Assembly: GCA_039805165.1 (NCBI GenBank)
Contig: JBDLUS010000093.1
Span: 1 to 19,951 of the forward strand
Reading direction: 5' to 3'
DNA: 19,951 nucleotides
Source: CAIZGX01 sp039805165
GTDB taxonomy: Bacteria > Bacteroidota > Bacteroidia > Flavobacteriales_D > Sanyastnellaceae
Below, one piece after another: positions 1 through 7,858 of the stretch (position 1 is its first letter; every line of letters begins with the position of its first letter). The notes under the pieces are model-generated. The model made no database searches. It was not told the origin of the DNA and worked only from the letters and a program-made list of their open reading frames with translations. The position numbers and the translations under genes were made by a program.

Positions 1-3000
1 ATTTGAGTTCTCAAAATGACAGTCGAGCGGTTGACTTGCGACAGTTGAATTTTCGAAAGAGACATCGTTGGGTCCACAAGGATTTGCTTGGTTGTAGGAA
101 TAAGTTGGAATTACGAAGTAAATTGAATCTGTATAGATTTCGCAACTAAATTCATTTCGAAGTTTAACATGGTAAAATCCATCAGTAGAATAATTTGAAG
201 CTGCGTTAAAAGTTGCATCAGTAATATCTGTCGTTTCTCCGTTGAAAATCCATTCGAACGTGTCAATTTGATTGAAGTTCAAAGTCAATTCAGGGAAGTT
301 TAATGAAATTGAAGCAGTGTCGGGTAGTTGATTTACTGAAATTAAATCAGATGACGCGAATGAAGAAGTATTCCCTTGGAAATAGATAAATTCAACAACA
401 TAATCTCCAGGCACTAAATAGGTGTGAGTGTAGCTAGCGTTGCAAGTGTTCATTATTGTTCCGTCTCCGAAGTTAATTACACAAGAATCGTTTGAAGCGA
501 ATAAGGTTTGATTGTAAACAATGATGGTCTCGTTTTGGCAGATTGAAAGATCAGAAACTGAAATTGCAGCACTGTTGTATTCGCAGCTGAAATCATTGGA
601 GTTAGCCGTAGGGTCGAAATTATTTGCGAAGGGATCAATACAGCCGTAATAGATACATGAGTTATCGTTGTTGTTTGCCTGTGGATTGAAGTTGTCTGCA
701 TTCGGGTCGGTGCATCCAGCGATTAAACAGCTTCCATCATCTTGGTTTGCATTTGTGTTGAAATTAATTGCTACTGGATTAGTGCATCCTGTAATAATGC
801 AGATTGCGTCAATCCCATCACAGTTTTCATCAATGAAGTTTCCGCAAATTTCTTGGGCACCAGCATTGATATTGAAATTATTATCATTGCAGTCTCCTTC
901 GGCGATGTTGGTCAAACTATAATTAGCTCCCGGAGAAATGCAGGCATTTAAGATTGAAAGGTAGTAACCGTCATGATCAACGTCTAAATAGTAGTTTGAG
1001 AATTGTAACCCTTCGTCAATTACGTTGTTGCAGTTGTCGTCTATTTCATTACAAACTTCAGATGCACTCGGGCGAATAGAAGCGTTGGTGTTGTTGCAAT
1101 CTGAATTGTTGGTGGAGTAACCGGAACCAGGGTTAATGCAACTGTTTGTTGCGACTCCCGCTCCGAACCCATCTCCATCTGTATCGATATAATAATTTAC
1201 GAAAGTAAGTCCGTCATCTATAAGATTGTTGCAGTTATCGTCAATCGAATTACAAATTTCAGCCGCATTAGGTCGAATGTTAGCGTTGTTGTTGTTGCAA
1301 TCGAAGTTGTTTGTTACATAATTGCCGAAAATAGGTGTGCATGAATTGATTGCTGTTCCAGCGCCGAATCCATCTTGGTCGGTGTCGATATAGTAATTTG
1401 CGAATACAAGACCTTCGTTCACTTGACCGTTGCAATTGTCGTCGACAAGGTTGCACAATTCGACAGCGCCTGGTTTTATAATAGCATTCGCATCGTTGCA
1501 ATCACTATTGTTGGTAACATATCCTACTGGTTGGGAGCATGCACTCAAACTCGCATTCGGATTTCCGAAACTATCACCGTCGTTGTCTGCATAGTAAGTG
1601 ATGAATGTGATTCCTTCATTGGTGAGTCCATCGCAATCGTCGTCGAACGTGTTACAGATTTCAATTGCAGTAGGCCCAATAGCGCTATTGTTATCGTTGC
1701 AGTCGGTTGAATTGGTCACATATCCTGAAGGTTGAGAACATGCTGAAAGCGTTGAATTTAAATTTCCAAAAGTATCCGAATCGGAATCTGCATAGTAGGT
1801 AGTAGGAAGTATACATGAACCGTCATTAACGGTAGCTATCGGAGAATAATTGCACGCAGTTGTAATCGTGCATCCATTTACTACACAGGAGCCATCATAC
1901 CAAGTGGCGTTCGGATTGTAGTTTGATGAAGCGGGGTAAATGCAACCCGGAATATCGCATGATCCGTCATCAATTGTTGCAGTTGGAATATAGTTGTTGG
2001 CAAGAGGATTCATACATCCAGCGGTTTGCGCCAACGTGAAAAGGTTCATTCGAACCACAGGCATTTTGGCCATAAAAAATAATCCATTGTTTTCAGGATA
2101 GCGCACGAAACTTGTTTGGTCAATTGCCGCTCCGCTTCTGCAAACTTTAAAGGCCTGCGAGCCCACGGTGTTTTCTACCATTACGATGTATATGCTGTCT
2201 ACCATCAACTGCAATGGCGTGGACAGTTGAAGTGTAATTAGTTTTTGTTGGCCGAGTGAATTTATATCCCACGCGTTTACGGGATAAACAACCGTCGTTG
2301 CTTGGAGATTGGTAAAATCTGTTCTGTAAATTTTTGCCTGGATAGTAGTGCCTATAGCGGTTCCAGGTCCCACAGCCACAGCAATGGAACTGCACTTCAC
2401 TGCGTTTGATCTACCCTGAAAAATATTTCCTACTTGATATGTTTGACCTGCGTAGAGAGCGCTTGGAGTAAATTCGTCTTCCATTGGTCCTTCGTCTCGA
2501 GCGTATTGATAATCGGTAACGAAATAATCGAGCGTGTCTCTGTTGTTCGAAGGAGCCTCATCTGTTTGAGTTTGATTTATTTGATAGGCTATTCTAAAAT
2601 AACCAGTCGTTACACTAGGTGTGAATCCTGTTGTTAAAGTGTAATTCCCTGTGGCTCCGGCTACAACATTGGTGTTAGCTGTAGTTTGGTTGTATAAAGC
2701 CGTGTTTGCTGCATTGAGGACCTTGACGTTAAGATTGGTTCCTGTTTGTGTAGCGCTTCCAATATTGGTTGCTTTCGCATTGAATTTGAAAGGCACAAGC
2801 ATTGTTTTCGGATAGCGGTCATATGGTAAATCGTGAAAATCATTCGGAGGAACAGGCGAGGTGTTACCAAATGTCGTGTACCTCGTGTTGTTAATGGAAA
2901 GGTTATTAATGCTCGGTTTGAAAACGGTAATGTCGTCTATGGCCCAATGGTAGTAACTTCCAGAATAGAGGAAACGAAGTTTGACGTTTGTTTGTCCTAT

Positions 3001-3549
3001 CGCACCCGCTGGGAAGGTGGCAGACTTCCATTCAGCAGTAGCACCTGGGAAGTCAGTTTGCGTAATCATATCTACCCAACTTGTTCCGTTGTTAATGGAG
3101 TACTGAACTTTAATAGTTGAACTGTAATTTCTGAATTGTTGCTGGTAGGTCACAACGGCACCGGTTACACCAGTCAAAGAAAAAGAATTCGAAATGAGCC
3201 AAGCGGTATGAGGACCCGGGTCTGGTCCTGTTCCAAATCCACCACATTGATTGTCGTTATCATCCCAATAGTTCGAATCGAAAATCATGAACCCGTTGCT
3301 TTGGGTTACCGAGTTAAATGCCGAACTTCCTCCTGCGCAAGAACCTCTTGAGGTGATGGCATTACTTGGCACTGTGCTTGGTCCGCGGTATTCCCAAACC
3401 CCAATATTAGATGTGCTTCCATTGGTCCACGTTGCAGGAAGTCCTTCTGAGAAATCCCATGAGTACAAAGGAACGCCAAGTACTTGAGCATAAGATTGCA
3501 TTTGCAAAGCGCAAAGCAGCAACAATGTGATAAGGGCGCGGTTTAGCAT
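1..3549 (-). CDS. Large secreted multi-repeat surface protein (MopE-like and cysteine repeats, PKD-like domain), C-terminus outside window
   Basis: The frame is open from the ATG at 3549 to the left edge: 1183 codons with no stop, so the gene is cut by the window. Residues 1-21 form a signal peptide (MLNRALITLLLLCALQMQSYA). Residues about 27-210 resemble a MAM-like beta-sandwich ending in WAIDDI near 202; a second beta-rich segment spans about 350-505. Three 24-residue cysteine repeats (511-582) precede five 67-residue units (585 to about 920), each with a DxDxDGFG-type calcium loop and a MopE-like motif (DCND...EICN..DDNC). Three more cysteine repeats follow (921-992), then a PKD-like domain (FGDG at 1027, YTHTY, PGDY). 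The protein is probably secreted or attached to the surface, possibly through a C-terminal sorting domain that is not visible here. The role is unknown: adhesin or extracellular matrix protein is inference. A good -7/-33 promoter lies just upstream. Confidence 0.85.
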   Translation of the reverse strand, partial: MLNRALITLLLLCALQMQSYAQVLGVPLYSWDFSEGLPATWTNGSTSNIGVWEYRGPSTVPSNAITSRGSCAGGSSAFNSVTQSNGFMIFDSNYWDDNDNQCGGFGTGPDPGPHTAWLISNSFSLTGVTGAVVTYQQQFRNYSSTIKVQYSINNGTSWVDMITQTDFPGATAEWKSATFPAGAIGQTNVKLRFLYSGSYYHWAIDDITVFKPSINNLSINNTRYTTFGNTSPVPPNDFHDLPYDRYPKTMLVPFKFNAKATNIGSATQTGTNLNVKVLNAANTALYNQTTANTNVVAGATGNYTLTTGFTPSVTTGYFRIAYQINQTQTDEAPSNNRDTLDYFVTDYQYARDEGPMEDEFTPSALYAGQTYQVGNIFQGRSNAVKCSSIAVAVGPGTAIGTTIQAKIYRTDFTNLQATTVVYPVNAWDINSLGQQKLITLQLSTPLQLMVDSIYIVMVENTVGSQAFKVCRSGAAIDQTSFVRYPENNGLFFMAKMPVVRMNLFTLAQTAGCMNPLANNYIPTATIDDGSCDIPGCIYPASSNYNPNATWYDGSCVVNGCTITTACNYSPIATVNDGSCILPTTYYADSDSDTFGNLNSTLSACSQPSGYVTNSTDCNDNNSAIGPTAIEICNTFDDDCDGLTNEGITFITYYADNDGDSFGNPNASLSACSQPVGYVTNNSDCNDANAIIKPGAVELCNLVDDNCNGQVNEGLVFANYYIDTDQDGFGAGTAINSCTPIFGNYVTNNFDCNNNNANIRPNAAEICNSIDDNCNNLIDDGLTFVNYYIDTDGDGFGAGVATNSCINPGSGYSTNNSDCNNTNASIRPSASEVCNEIDDNCNNVIDEGLQFSNYYLDVDHDGYYLSILNACISPGANYSLTNIAEGDCNDNNFNINAGAQEICGNFIDENCDGIDAICIITGCTNPVAINFNTNANQDDGSCLIAGCTDPNADNFNPQANNNDNSCIYYGCIDPFANNFDPTANSNDFSCEYNSAAISVSDLSICQNETIIVYNQTLFASNDSCVINFGDGTIMNTCNASYTHTYLVPGDYVVEFIYFQGNTSSFASSDLISVNQLPDTASISLNFPELTLNFNQIDTFEWIFNGETTDITDATFNAASNYSTDGFYHVKLRNEFSCEIYTDSIYFVIPTYSYNQANPCGPNDVSFENSTVASQPLDCHFENSN
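574..789 (-). repeat. Three 72-bp coding repeats, C-terminal cysteine-repeat trio
   Basis: Starts GCTNP, GCTDP and GCIDP lie at 789, 717 and 645, again 72 bp apart, each ending D-[DN]-x-S-C. The trio sits on the other side of the five 67-residue units, giving a 3-5-3 arrangement. Confidence 0.8.
793..1797 (-). repeat. Five tandem 201-bp coding repeats (67-residue calcium/MopE-like units)
   Basis: Units start with YY[AIL]D at 1797, 1596, 1395, 1194 and 993, exactly 201 bp apart. Each carries an acidic loop (for example DTDGDGFG), then a DCN[DN] and P.A.E[IV]CN..DD[DN]C segment. Units 1-2 and units 3-4 are the most alike. The fifth is degenerate: it lacks FG after the acidic loop and its end reads ENCDGIDAIC. 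The motif matches the family annotated as putative metal-binding (MopE) repeats; calcium binding is inferred from the acidic spacing. Confidence 0.85.
1804..2019 (-). repeat. Three 72-bp coding repeats, N-terminal cysteine-repeat trio
   Basis: Glycine-cysteine starts occur at 2019, 1947 and 1875, exactly 72 bp apart. The consensus is G-C-x(3-4)-A-x-N-Y-x-P-x-A-x(3)-D-G-S-C. Two cysteines per unit suggest a disulfide-stabilised extracellular module. I recall this motif as common in Flavobacteriales secreted proteins but cannot name a fold for it. Confidence 0.8.
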
Positions 3550-3554
3550 TTGTT

Positions 3555-3585
3555 CAAAAATAGGTTATACCCTTTGAACAAACAA
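3555..3585 (-). promoter_or_regulatory. Bacteroidota-type promoter of the large secreted protein gene
   Basis: On the minus strand TTG (3585-3583), a 20-nt spacer and TATTTTTG (3562-3555) match the -33/-7 consensus TTG-N19-22-TAnnTTTG. Only 5 nt separate the -7 element from the ATG at 3549, so the message would have almost no leader. Confidence 0.6.
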
Positions 3586-3589
3586 GATT

Positions 3590-3606
3590 AATAATTTCGA
3601 ATTATT
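3590..3606. other. AT-only inverted repeat between ruvC and the secreted protein gene
   Basis: A perfect 7-bp stem (AATAATT/AATTATT) encloses a TCG loop. It lies after the ruvC stop and just upstream of the -33 element of the next gene. There is no U-tract and the stem has no G or C, so it is a poor intrinsic terminator. It may be an AT-rich upstream element, or chance. Confidence 0.3.
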
Positions 3607-3629
3607 GAAGAATTGGATGTTGAAGAATT

Positions 3630-4193
3630 CTATCGAATTCGATCAGGATTATTCTTTAAAAACGAGTCCCAACTTTTGTAATTCCCTTTGGCTGCGAGAG
3701 GTGAACTGGTTTGAAAATAATGACACACGGCAGCGGCAACTCCGTCTGTTGCATCCATTTTCTTTGGCATGTCGGCTTGATTGATTTTTAAAATCTGCTG
3801 AAGCATAGCAGCAACCTGCTCTTTCGAGGCGTTACCGTTTCCAGTAATGCTTTGCTTTATTTTCCTAGGAGCGTACTCTACCACAGAGAGTTTGTGACTG
3901 AGCGCAGCAGCGATAGCCACGCCTTGAGCTCTACCTAATTTCAACATAGACTGTACGTTCTTCCCGAAAAAGGGTGCTTCAATAGCCAATTCATCTGGAT
4001 GGAACTCTTCAATAATTTCGACACAACGTGTGAAGATTTTTTCGAGTTTCAGCGCATGATCGGAAATCTTGTCCATGCGAACAACATCCATGGTCAGCAA
4101 AGTCATTTTTTTATCTTCCACACGAATAACACCATAGCCTAAAATGCTAGTGCCTGGATCAATTCCTAAAATGATTCGTTCTTTTGTGCTCAA
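3630..4193 (-). CDS. ruvC: Crossover junction endodeoxyribonuclease RuvC
   Basis: RuvC cuts Holliday junctions moved by RuvAB, completing recombination repair in the cytoplasm as a dimer. The 187 residues are close to the family norm. The four acidic catalytic residues of the RNase H-like fold are visible: D12 in GIDPGT, E72 in AIEAPFFGKN, and D147 and D150 in MDATDG. The basic loop APRKIKQSITGNG is also present. The start is TTG: an in-frame TAA lies three codons upstream and MSTKERIILGID fits the family N-terminus. A TACCTTTG element lies 19 nt upstream. The gene diverges from a glycosyltransferase and reads toward the large secreted protein gene, with an 80-bp gap that contains that gene's own promoter. 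Identification is firm. Confidence 0.97.
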   Translation of the reverse strand: MSTKERIILGIDPGTSILGYGVIRVEDKKMTLLTMDVVRMDKISDHALKLEKIFTRCVEIIEEFHPDELAIEAPFFGKNVQSMLKLGRAQGVAIAAALSHKLSVVEYAPRKIKQSITGNGNASKEQVAAMLQQILKINQADMPKKMDATDGVAAAVCHYFQTSSPLAAKGNYKSWDSFLKNNPDRIR

Positions 4194-4212
4194 ATGAATT
4201 TACTTTGAACCT

Positions 4213-4220
4213 CAAAGGTA
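4213..4220 (-). promoter_or_regulatory. -7 element TACCTTTG upstream of ruvC
   Basis: It matches TAnnTTTG exactly, 19 nt before the TTG start. No TTG is seen at the -33 spacing (TCTTTC is the nearest resemblance), so the promoter is only half supported. Confidence 0.4.
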
Positions 4221-4229
4221 ATCTGTTTC

Positions 4230-5252
4230 GTGAAAGACACTTCTTCTAAAATATCGATAGTCGTTCCATTTCGGAATATCAACGATGCGAGTCAAAAAGA
4301 CGACGATGAGTTCGTTGCATTCATGTTGTCTTTGAAAGAAGTTTCTCAAAGTGTGGAAGAAGTCATTTTGGTCAATGACCATTCAGTGGAAGGGGCAATG
4401 GATGGGATTGAGGAATTCAAACAGGCGAATTGGAAGTTACTCGCGTTGGGTGCAGATGTTTTTGGAAAGAAAGCAGCGCTGAGGTTGGGCATTGAGGAGG
4501 CGAAGACGGAATACATTTGGACTTTAGACGCAGATGTTCAGATCGTAAATTTTAGAAAAGAGAAATTTAATTCTTTTCTGTTCGAATTGAAGGAAGACTT
4601 AGTCATACTTCCTGTGTTTATGCGGTCTGAAAATTCTTTGCTTGGTATACTTCAAAGCAACGAATGGCGGTACTTACAGTTCATGACACATCTCAGCGCC
4701 AAGGCGAAATTGCCGATGATGTGCAACGGTGCGAATCTTATTTTTAAGCGTAGTGTTTTTCTCGATAAAATTGAAAAGCATCAAAGCGTGTCCAGTGGCG
4801 ACGATATGTTTTTAATGAGTGAAGTACTGAAAGAAAAGGGAAGCGTTTCGTTGTCTTGGGAAGTGTTTTGTTCTGTGGAAATATTTCCGGTAAACACCTG
4901 GAAACAAGCTTTACATCAGCGTATCCGTTGGGCAGGAAAAACAACGCAACTTCCATTTACGAAATCGACTGTTTTACACATGGCATTCGCGCTTCTCAGC
5001 GCCATACATGTGCTAGCTTTTTTCGGGCTTTTTCAGTTGTCGCTTCATCTGGTTTGCGCGAAGTTTTTGATTTTGAAAGTATTTGTGGAAATAGTTGGAA
5101 TGCAGTATGTTTTTGGAAGCCGAATGCGTGCGAATGAAATTGTCTTGGCTATTTCTCAGATGCTGCTTTATCCCTTTTTCAGTCTTCTCATCTTTATAAG
5201 TAGTTTATTTTTCGTTCCGAAATGGAAAGAGAGAAGAGTAAGTTTGAAGTAA
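4230..5252 (+). CDS. Membrane-anchored family 2 glycosyltransferase
   Basis: A GT-A fold enzyme that should move a sugar from a nucleotide-sugar donor to a lipid-linked or polymeric acceptor at the inner membrane. Visible motifs in the 340 residues: the N-terminal SIVVPFRN strand, VNDHS near 48-52, the donor/metal motif DAD at 100-102, GDD at 190-192, and QRIRW at 230-234, the QxxRW motif of processive GT2 enzymes. About three hydrophobic segments follow (249-270, 272-293, 305-329) with a basic tail. The start is GTG; the protein begins close to the first strand, so little can be missing. The next gene, a permease, starts about 2 nt after the stop, or 31 nt before it if its longer start is used. 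The acceptor and product cannot be read from the sequence. A role in surface polysaccharide or glycolipid synthesis is inferred from neighbours. Confidence 0.88.
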   Translation: MKDTSSKISIVVPFRNINDASQKDDDEFVAFMLSLKEVSQSVEEVILVNDHSVEGAMDGIEEFKQANWKLLALGADVFGKKAALRLGIEEAKTEYIWTLDADVQIVNFRKEKFNSFLFELKEDLVILPVFMRSENSLLGILQSNEWRYLQFMTHLSAKAKLPMMCNGANLIFKRSVFLDKIEKHQSVSSGDDMFLMSEVLKEKGSVSLSWEVFCSVEIFPVNTWKQALHQRIRWAGKTTQLPFTKSTVLHMAFALLSAIHVLAFFGLFQLSLHLVCAKFLILKVFVEIVGMQYVFGSRMRANEIVLAISQMLLYPFFSLLIFISSLFFVPKWKERRVSLK

Positions 5253-5254
5253 CC

Positions 5255-6280
5255 ATGGAATCCAATTCACCACTTCAGCGATTCGTAAAAAACAAACTGG
5301 CGATGTCGGGTTTGATTTTTATTTTTCTCATGGTTTTGGTATCTGTTTTTGGTTCTCTTTTACGTTTGGATAAGACTGAAAATGCAAATGATCAAAAGTT
5401 GAGTTTGGCTCTCAACAAGCCTGGTTTTTCAGTAAATTTTGTTTCAAGGAAGTGCGAGGAAAAAGAATGGATTCCCATTTCTAAAATCGAGACGATAGGT
5501 GATTCAATTCGTGTTGAATTGTTCGAGAAAAATGGGGGAGGTGAGACAGTGAATTTCGCTTTGAGCGATTTGAAAAAAGATTCCAAAGGAGAAGTTGTTT
5601 CGCAAAAGAAATTTTGGTTGGGAACAGATAAATACGGAAGAGATGTGTTGTCTCGATTAATGGCAGGTGCTTCAATTTCGCTGTTAGTGGGAACCATTGC
5701 TGTTCTTATTTCTTTGTTGCTTGGAGTTACTCTTGGATTGTGGGCAGGATATTTCAAAGGCTGGGTAGACGCGGTCATCTCTTATTTCATTCAGGTGGTA
5801 TGGGCTATTCCGACATTGCTTTTGGTGATGGCCATTTGTTTCGCTTTCGGAACGGGATTTTGGAAGGTATTTGTAGCAGTAGGATTAACCATGTGGGTGG
5901 AAGTAGCGCGAATTACTCGCGGTCAGGTTTTGGGTATTCGAGAGAAGGAATACATTGAAGCCGCCAAGGCCATTGGTAATTCCTCTTCACGAATTATTTT
6001 TCGTCATGTATTGCCGAATGTTCTTTCTCCCATTATTGTGATGTCAGCAGCAAATTTCGCTTCTGCTATTCTCATGGAAGCAGGATTGAGTTTTTTGGGA
6101 TTGGGAGCGCAGATTCCAACACCGAGTTGGGGGAATATGATACGCGAGAGTTATTCTTACTTAACGACTGACATGGCATATTTAGCATTCTTACCGGGAG
6201 TTTGTATCATGCTTTTAGTACTTTCGTTTATGATGGTTGGAAATGGATTACGCGATGCACTAGATGTTCGTGAGAATTGA
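5255..6280 (+). CDS. ABC transporter permease, OppC/DppC type
   Basis: An inner-membrane permease of the peptide/nickel ABC importer family. The first membrane segment (about 19-37) is followed by a soluble stretch of about 80 residues, then GTDKYGRD (123-130), the entry motif of OppC-type permeases. Five further hydrophobic segments follow, with the EAA loop EYIEAAKAIG near 233-242 that docks on the ATPase. At 341 residues it is roughly 40 longer than DppC of Escherichia coli; the excess sits before GTDKYGRD. The ATG at 5255 was chosen because it leaves a 2-nt gap after the glycosyltransferase stop; an ATG at 5222 would add 11 residues and overlap that gene. No partner permease, ATPase or binding protein gene is adjacent, so the substrate is unknown. 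Confidence 0.9.
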   Translation: MESNSPLQRFVKNKLAMSGLIFIFLMVLVSVFGSLLRLDKTENANDQKLSLALNKPGFSVNFVSRKCEEKEWIPISKIETIGDSIRVELFEKNGGGETVNFALSDLKKDSKGEVVSQKKFWLGTDKYGRDVLSRLMAGASISLLVGTIAVLISLLLGVTLGLWAGYFKGWVDAVISYFIQVVWAIPTLLLVMAICFAFGTGFWKVFVAVGLTMWVEVARITRGQVLGIREKEYIEAAKAIGNSSSRIIFRHVLPNVLSPIIVMSAANFASAILMEAGLSFLGLGAQIPTPSWGNMIRESYSYLTTDMAYLAFLPGVCIMLLVLSFMMVGNGLRDALDVREN

Positions 6281-6294
6281 AAAATTAGTTTGAG

Positions 6295-7827
6295 ATGAAA
6301 TTGAAAATTTTGTTGTCGGTGACCTTTGCAATGCAGTTGCTAATTTGCTTCGCACAGCCTTCTGCTTTTCCAACTGGATTTGGCTTTACGCGTTCGGCAA
6401 GAGAAGCAGCGCTGAGGACTGATTCTCCCGTTTTCCTGTCTATGCAACCGTACATGCGAAATGATTTACCACTTTCTAAAATGGAAGGTGAGTTGAAAGA
6501 CAGCGTTAAAATTTATCATGACGCGGCTGCTATCGCATTGCGGAAGCACCTCTTTGAATACCACGAAGGCGATGTCCATATTCGCATGAATTTTCTGTAC
6601 AACATCGCTGGAGGAAAAGATTTTACAGACACATTAAACTACCCGCGCTCAAAGCGGATTATTAGCAACACACGTGGACTTTGGGTCCAAGCAGATTTCG
6701 GAGAGAAAGTTTCTATCGAAACAGGATTCTACGAAAGTCAAGAATACATGCCGAAGTATTTGAAGAATTACGTAGATAGTTTAGGAGTTATTCCCGGATT
6801 TGGAAGGGATAAGGATTTTACAATTATTCGCGATGTAGTCGATTATTCCTCTTCGTTTTCAAGGATTACCGTGCAACCGATGAAGGCCTTGAGACTTCAT
6901 ATGGGCTATGGAAAGCATAAGATTGGAAACGGTTATCGCTCTTTGCTTTGGTCAGATGGAATGTACAATTATCCATATATTCAATTTGATATTGCCAAAG
7001 GAAATGTGAAATACTCTCATGTATGGAATGTTTTGCAAAGCCTCGAGCGTCTGCCTTTAGGAGATACCCCCGAGTCTACTTTCCGAAGAAAGGCAGGAAG
7101 TTTTTCTTACTTAAGTTGGAAGCCAACTACGAAGATTGAGCTTTCTCTTTTTGAGTCCGTGATTTGGAATAAATATGATTCGAGTCTTATGCCGCAGGCT
7201 TTGCCTGTGAATTTTTATTCTCCTTTGATTGGAACAGGTTTGACTCAAGCGAATTCAACGAGAAACAATTTTAATTTGGGAGTTGATGCAAACGTTAGAT
7301 TGTCTCAGAATGTTGAAGTCTATGCGCAAGCATACGCCGATGCTTTGGGAGATTATAAAAAGAATGGCGCTCTGCAACTGGGCTTGCAGGCCTATAATTT
7401 AGGAGTTAAGAATTTTGATTTGGGAATTGAATACAACCGTGTACAGAGCGACGTTTATTCATTTGCTGCGTTGTATACCAATGCTACGCATATGAATCAA
7501 ACAGTGGGACATCCGCTGAATAACATGTATGAATATGTTGTGCGTTCGCGCTATCGCTACGGAAGATATTTCGCTCGTGTGAAATGGAACTACATCGATC
7601 AGAATAGATTGGAAGAGCGCAGCGATATGCCTTTGTGGATCAATCGAAATTTGAAACAATGGGACGTCGAAGTTGGGTATTGGATTAACCCTAAAACCAA
7701 TTCTGAATTTATTGTTTCCTATTCGGATAGAATAGATGATAAGTCGAACGATTTAGTGAAGCAACACGCAACAATTCTGATGTTTGGAATTCGCACGGGA
7801 TTACACGCTGTTTATCGCGATTTTTGA
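6295..7827 (+). CDS. Wzi/RemB-like outer-membrane beta-barrel protein
   Basis: The 510-residue product has a signal peptide (MKLKILLSVTFAMQLLICFA, cut before QPSAFP). It then shows alternating polar/hydrophobic strands rich in aromatic residues, ending in a C-terminal aromatic residue (VYRDF), as expected for an outer-membrane barrel. The segment GYGKHKIGNGYRSLLWSD (about residues 203-220) resembles what I recall of Wzi-type capsule assembly and RemB gliding-motility proteins. The family call is from memory and cannot be confirmed here. The gene starts 14 nt after the permease stop, so cotranscription with the glycosyltransferase and permease is likely. A role in holding or exporting surface polysaccharide is inferred from context. 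It could instead be an uncharacterised barrel. Confidence 0.65.
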   Translation: MKLKILLSVTFAMQLLICFAQPSAFPTGFGFTRSAREAALRTDSPVFLSMQPYMRNDLPLSKMEGELKDSVKIYHDAAAIALRKHLFEYHEGDVHIRMNFLYNIAGGKDFTDTLNYPRSKRIISNTRGLWVQADFGEKVSIETGFYESQEYMPKYLKNYVDSLGVIPGFGRDKDFTIIRDVVDYSSSFSRITVQPMKALRLHMGYGKHKIGNGYRSLLWSDGMYNYPYIQFDIAKGNVKYSHVWNVLQSLERLPLGDTPESTFRRKAGSFSYLSWKPTTKIELSLFESVIWNKYDSSLMPQALPVNFYSPLIGTGLTQANSTRNNFNLGVDANVRLSQNVEVYAQAYADALGDYKKNGALQLGLQAYNLGVKNFDLGIEYNRVQSDVYSFAALYTNATHMNQTVGHPLNNMYEYVVRSRYRYGRYFARVKWNYIDQNRLEERSDMPLWINRNLKQWDVEVGYWINPKTNSEFIVSYSDRIDDKSNDLVKQHATILMFGIRTGLHAVYRDF

Positions 7828-7828
7828 A

Positions 7829-7836
7829 TACATTTG
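7829..7836 (+). promoter_or_regulatory. -7 element TACATTTG upstream of the glycosyl-1-phosphate transferase gene
   Basis: An exact TAnnTTTG match right after the barrel gene's stop and 22 nt before the TTG start. No convincing TTG lies at the -33 spacing. It may give this gene its own transcript in addition to read-through. Confidence 0.35.
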
Positions 7837-7858
7837 ATTCAACCTAACCGGAACTAAA

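Noticed and set aside
1375..1710. 111-codon forward open frame
   Set aside because: It is antisense to the repeat array of the large secreted protein, whose signal peptide, repeats and unbroken frame are decisive; the forward product is low-complexity Val/Ile text.
574..2019. Regularly spaced repeats that could suggest a CRISPR array or intergenic tandem repeat
   Set aside because: The periods (72 and 201 bp) are multiples of three, the repeats are conserved at protein level, and the whole stretch is one open minus-strand frame.
4202..4208. TACTTTG as a promoter for the glycosyltransferase gene
   Set aside because: One base short of TAnnTTTG, and the upstream TTTTG gives only about 15 nt of spacing; too weak to list, though this gene must have some promoter in the short divergent gap.
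5392..5778. 128-codon minus-strand open frame
   Set aside because: It lies antisense to the permease gene, which has clear family motifs; its product resembles nothing.
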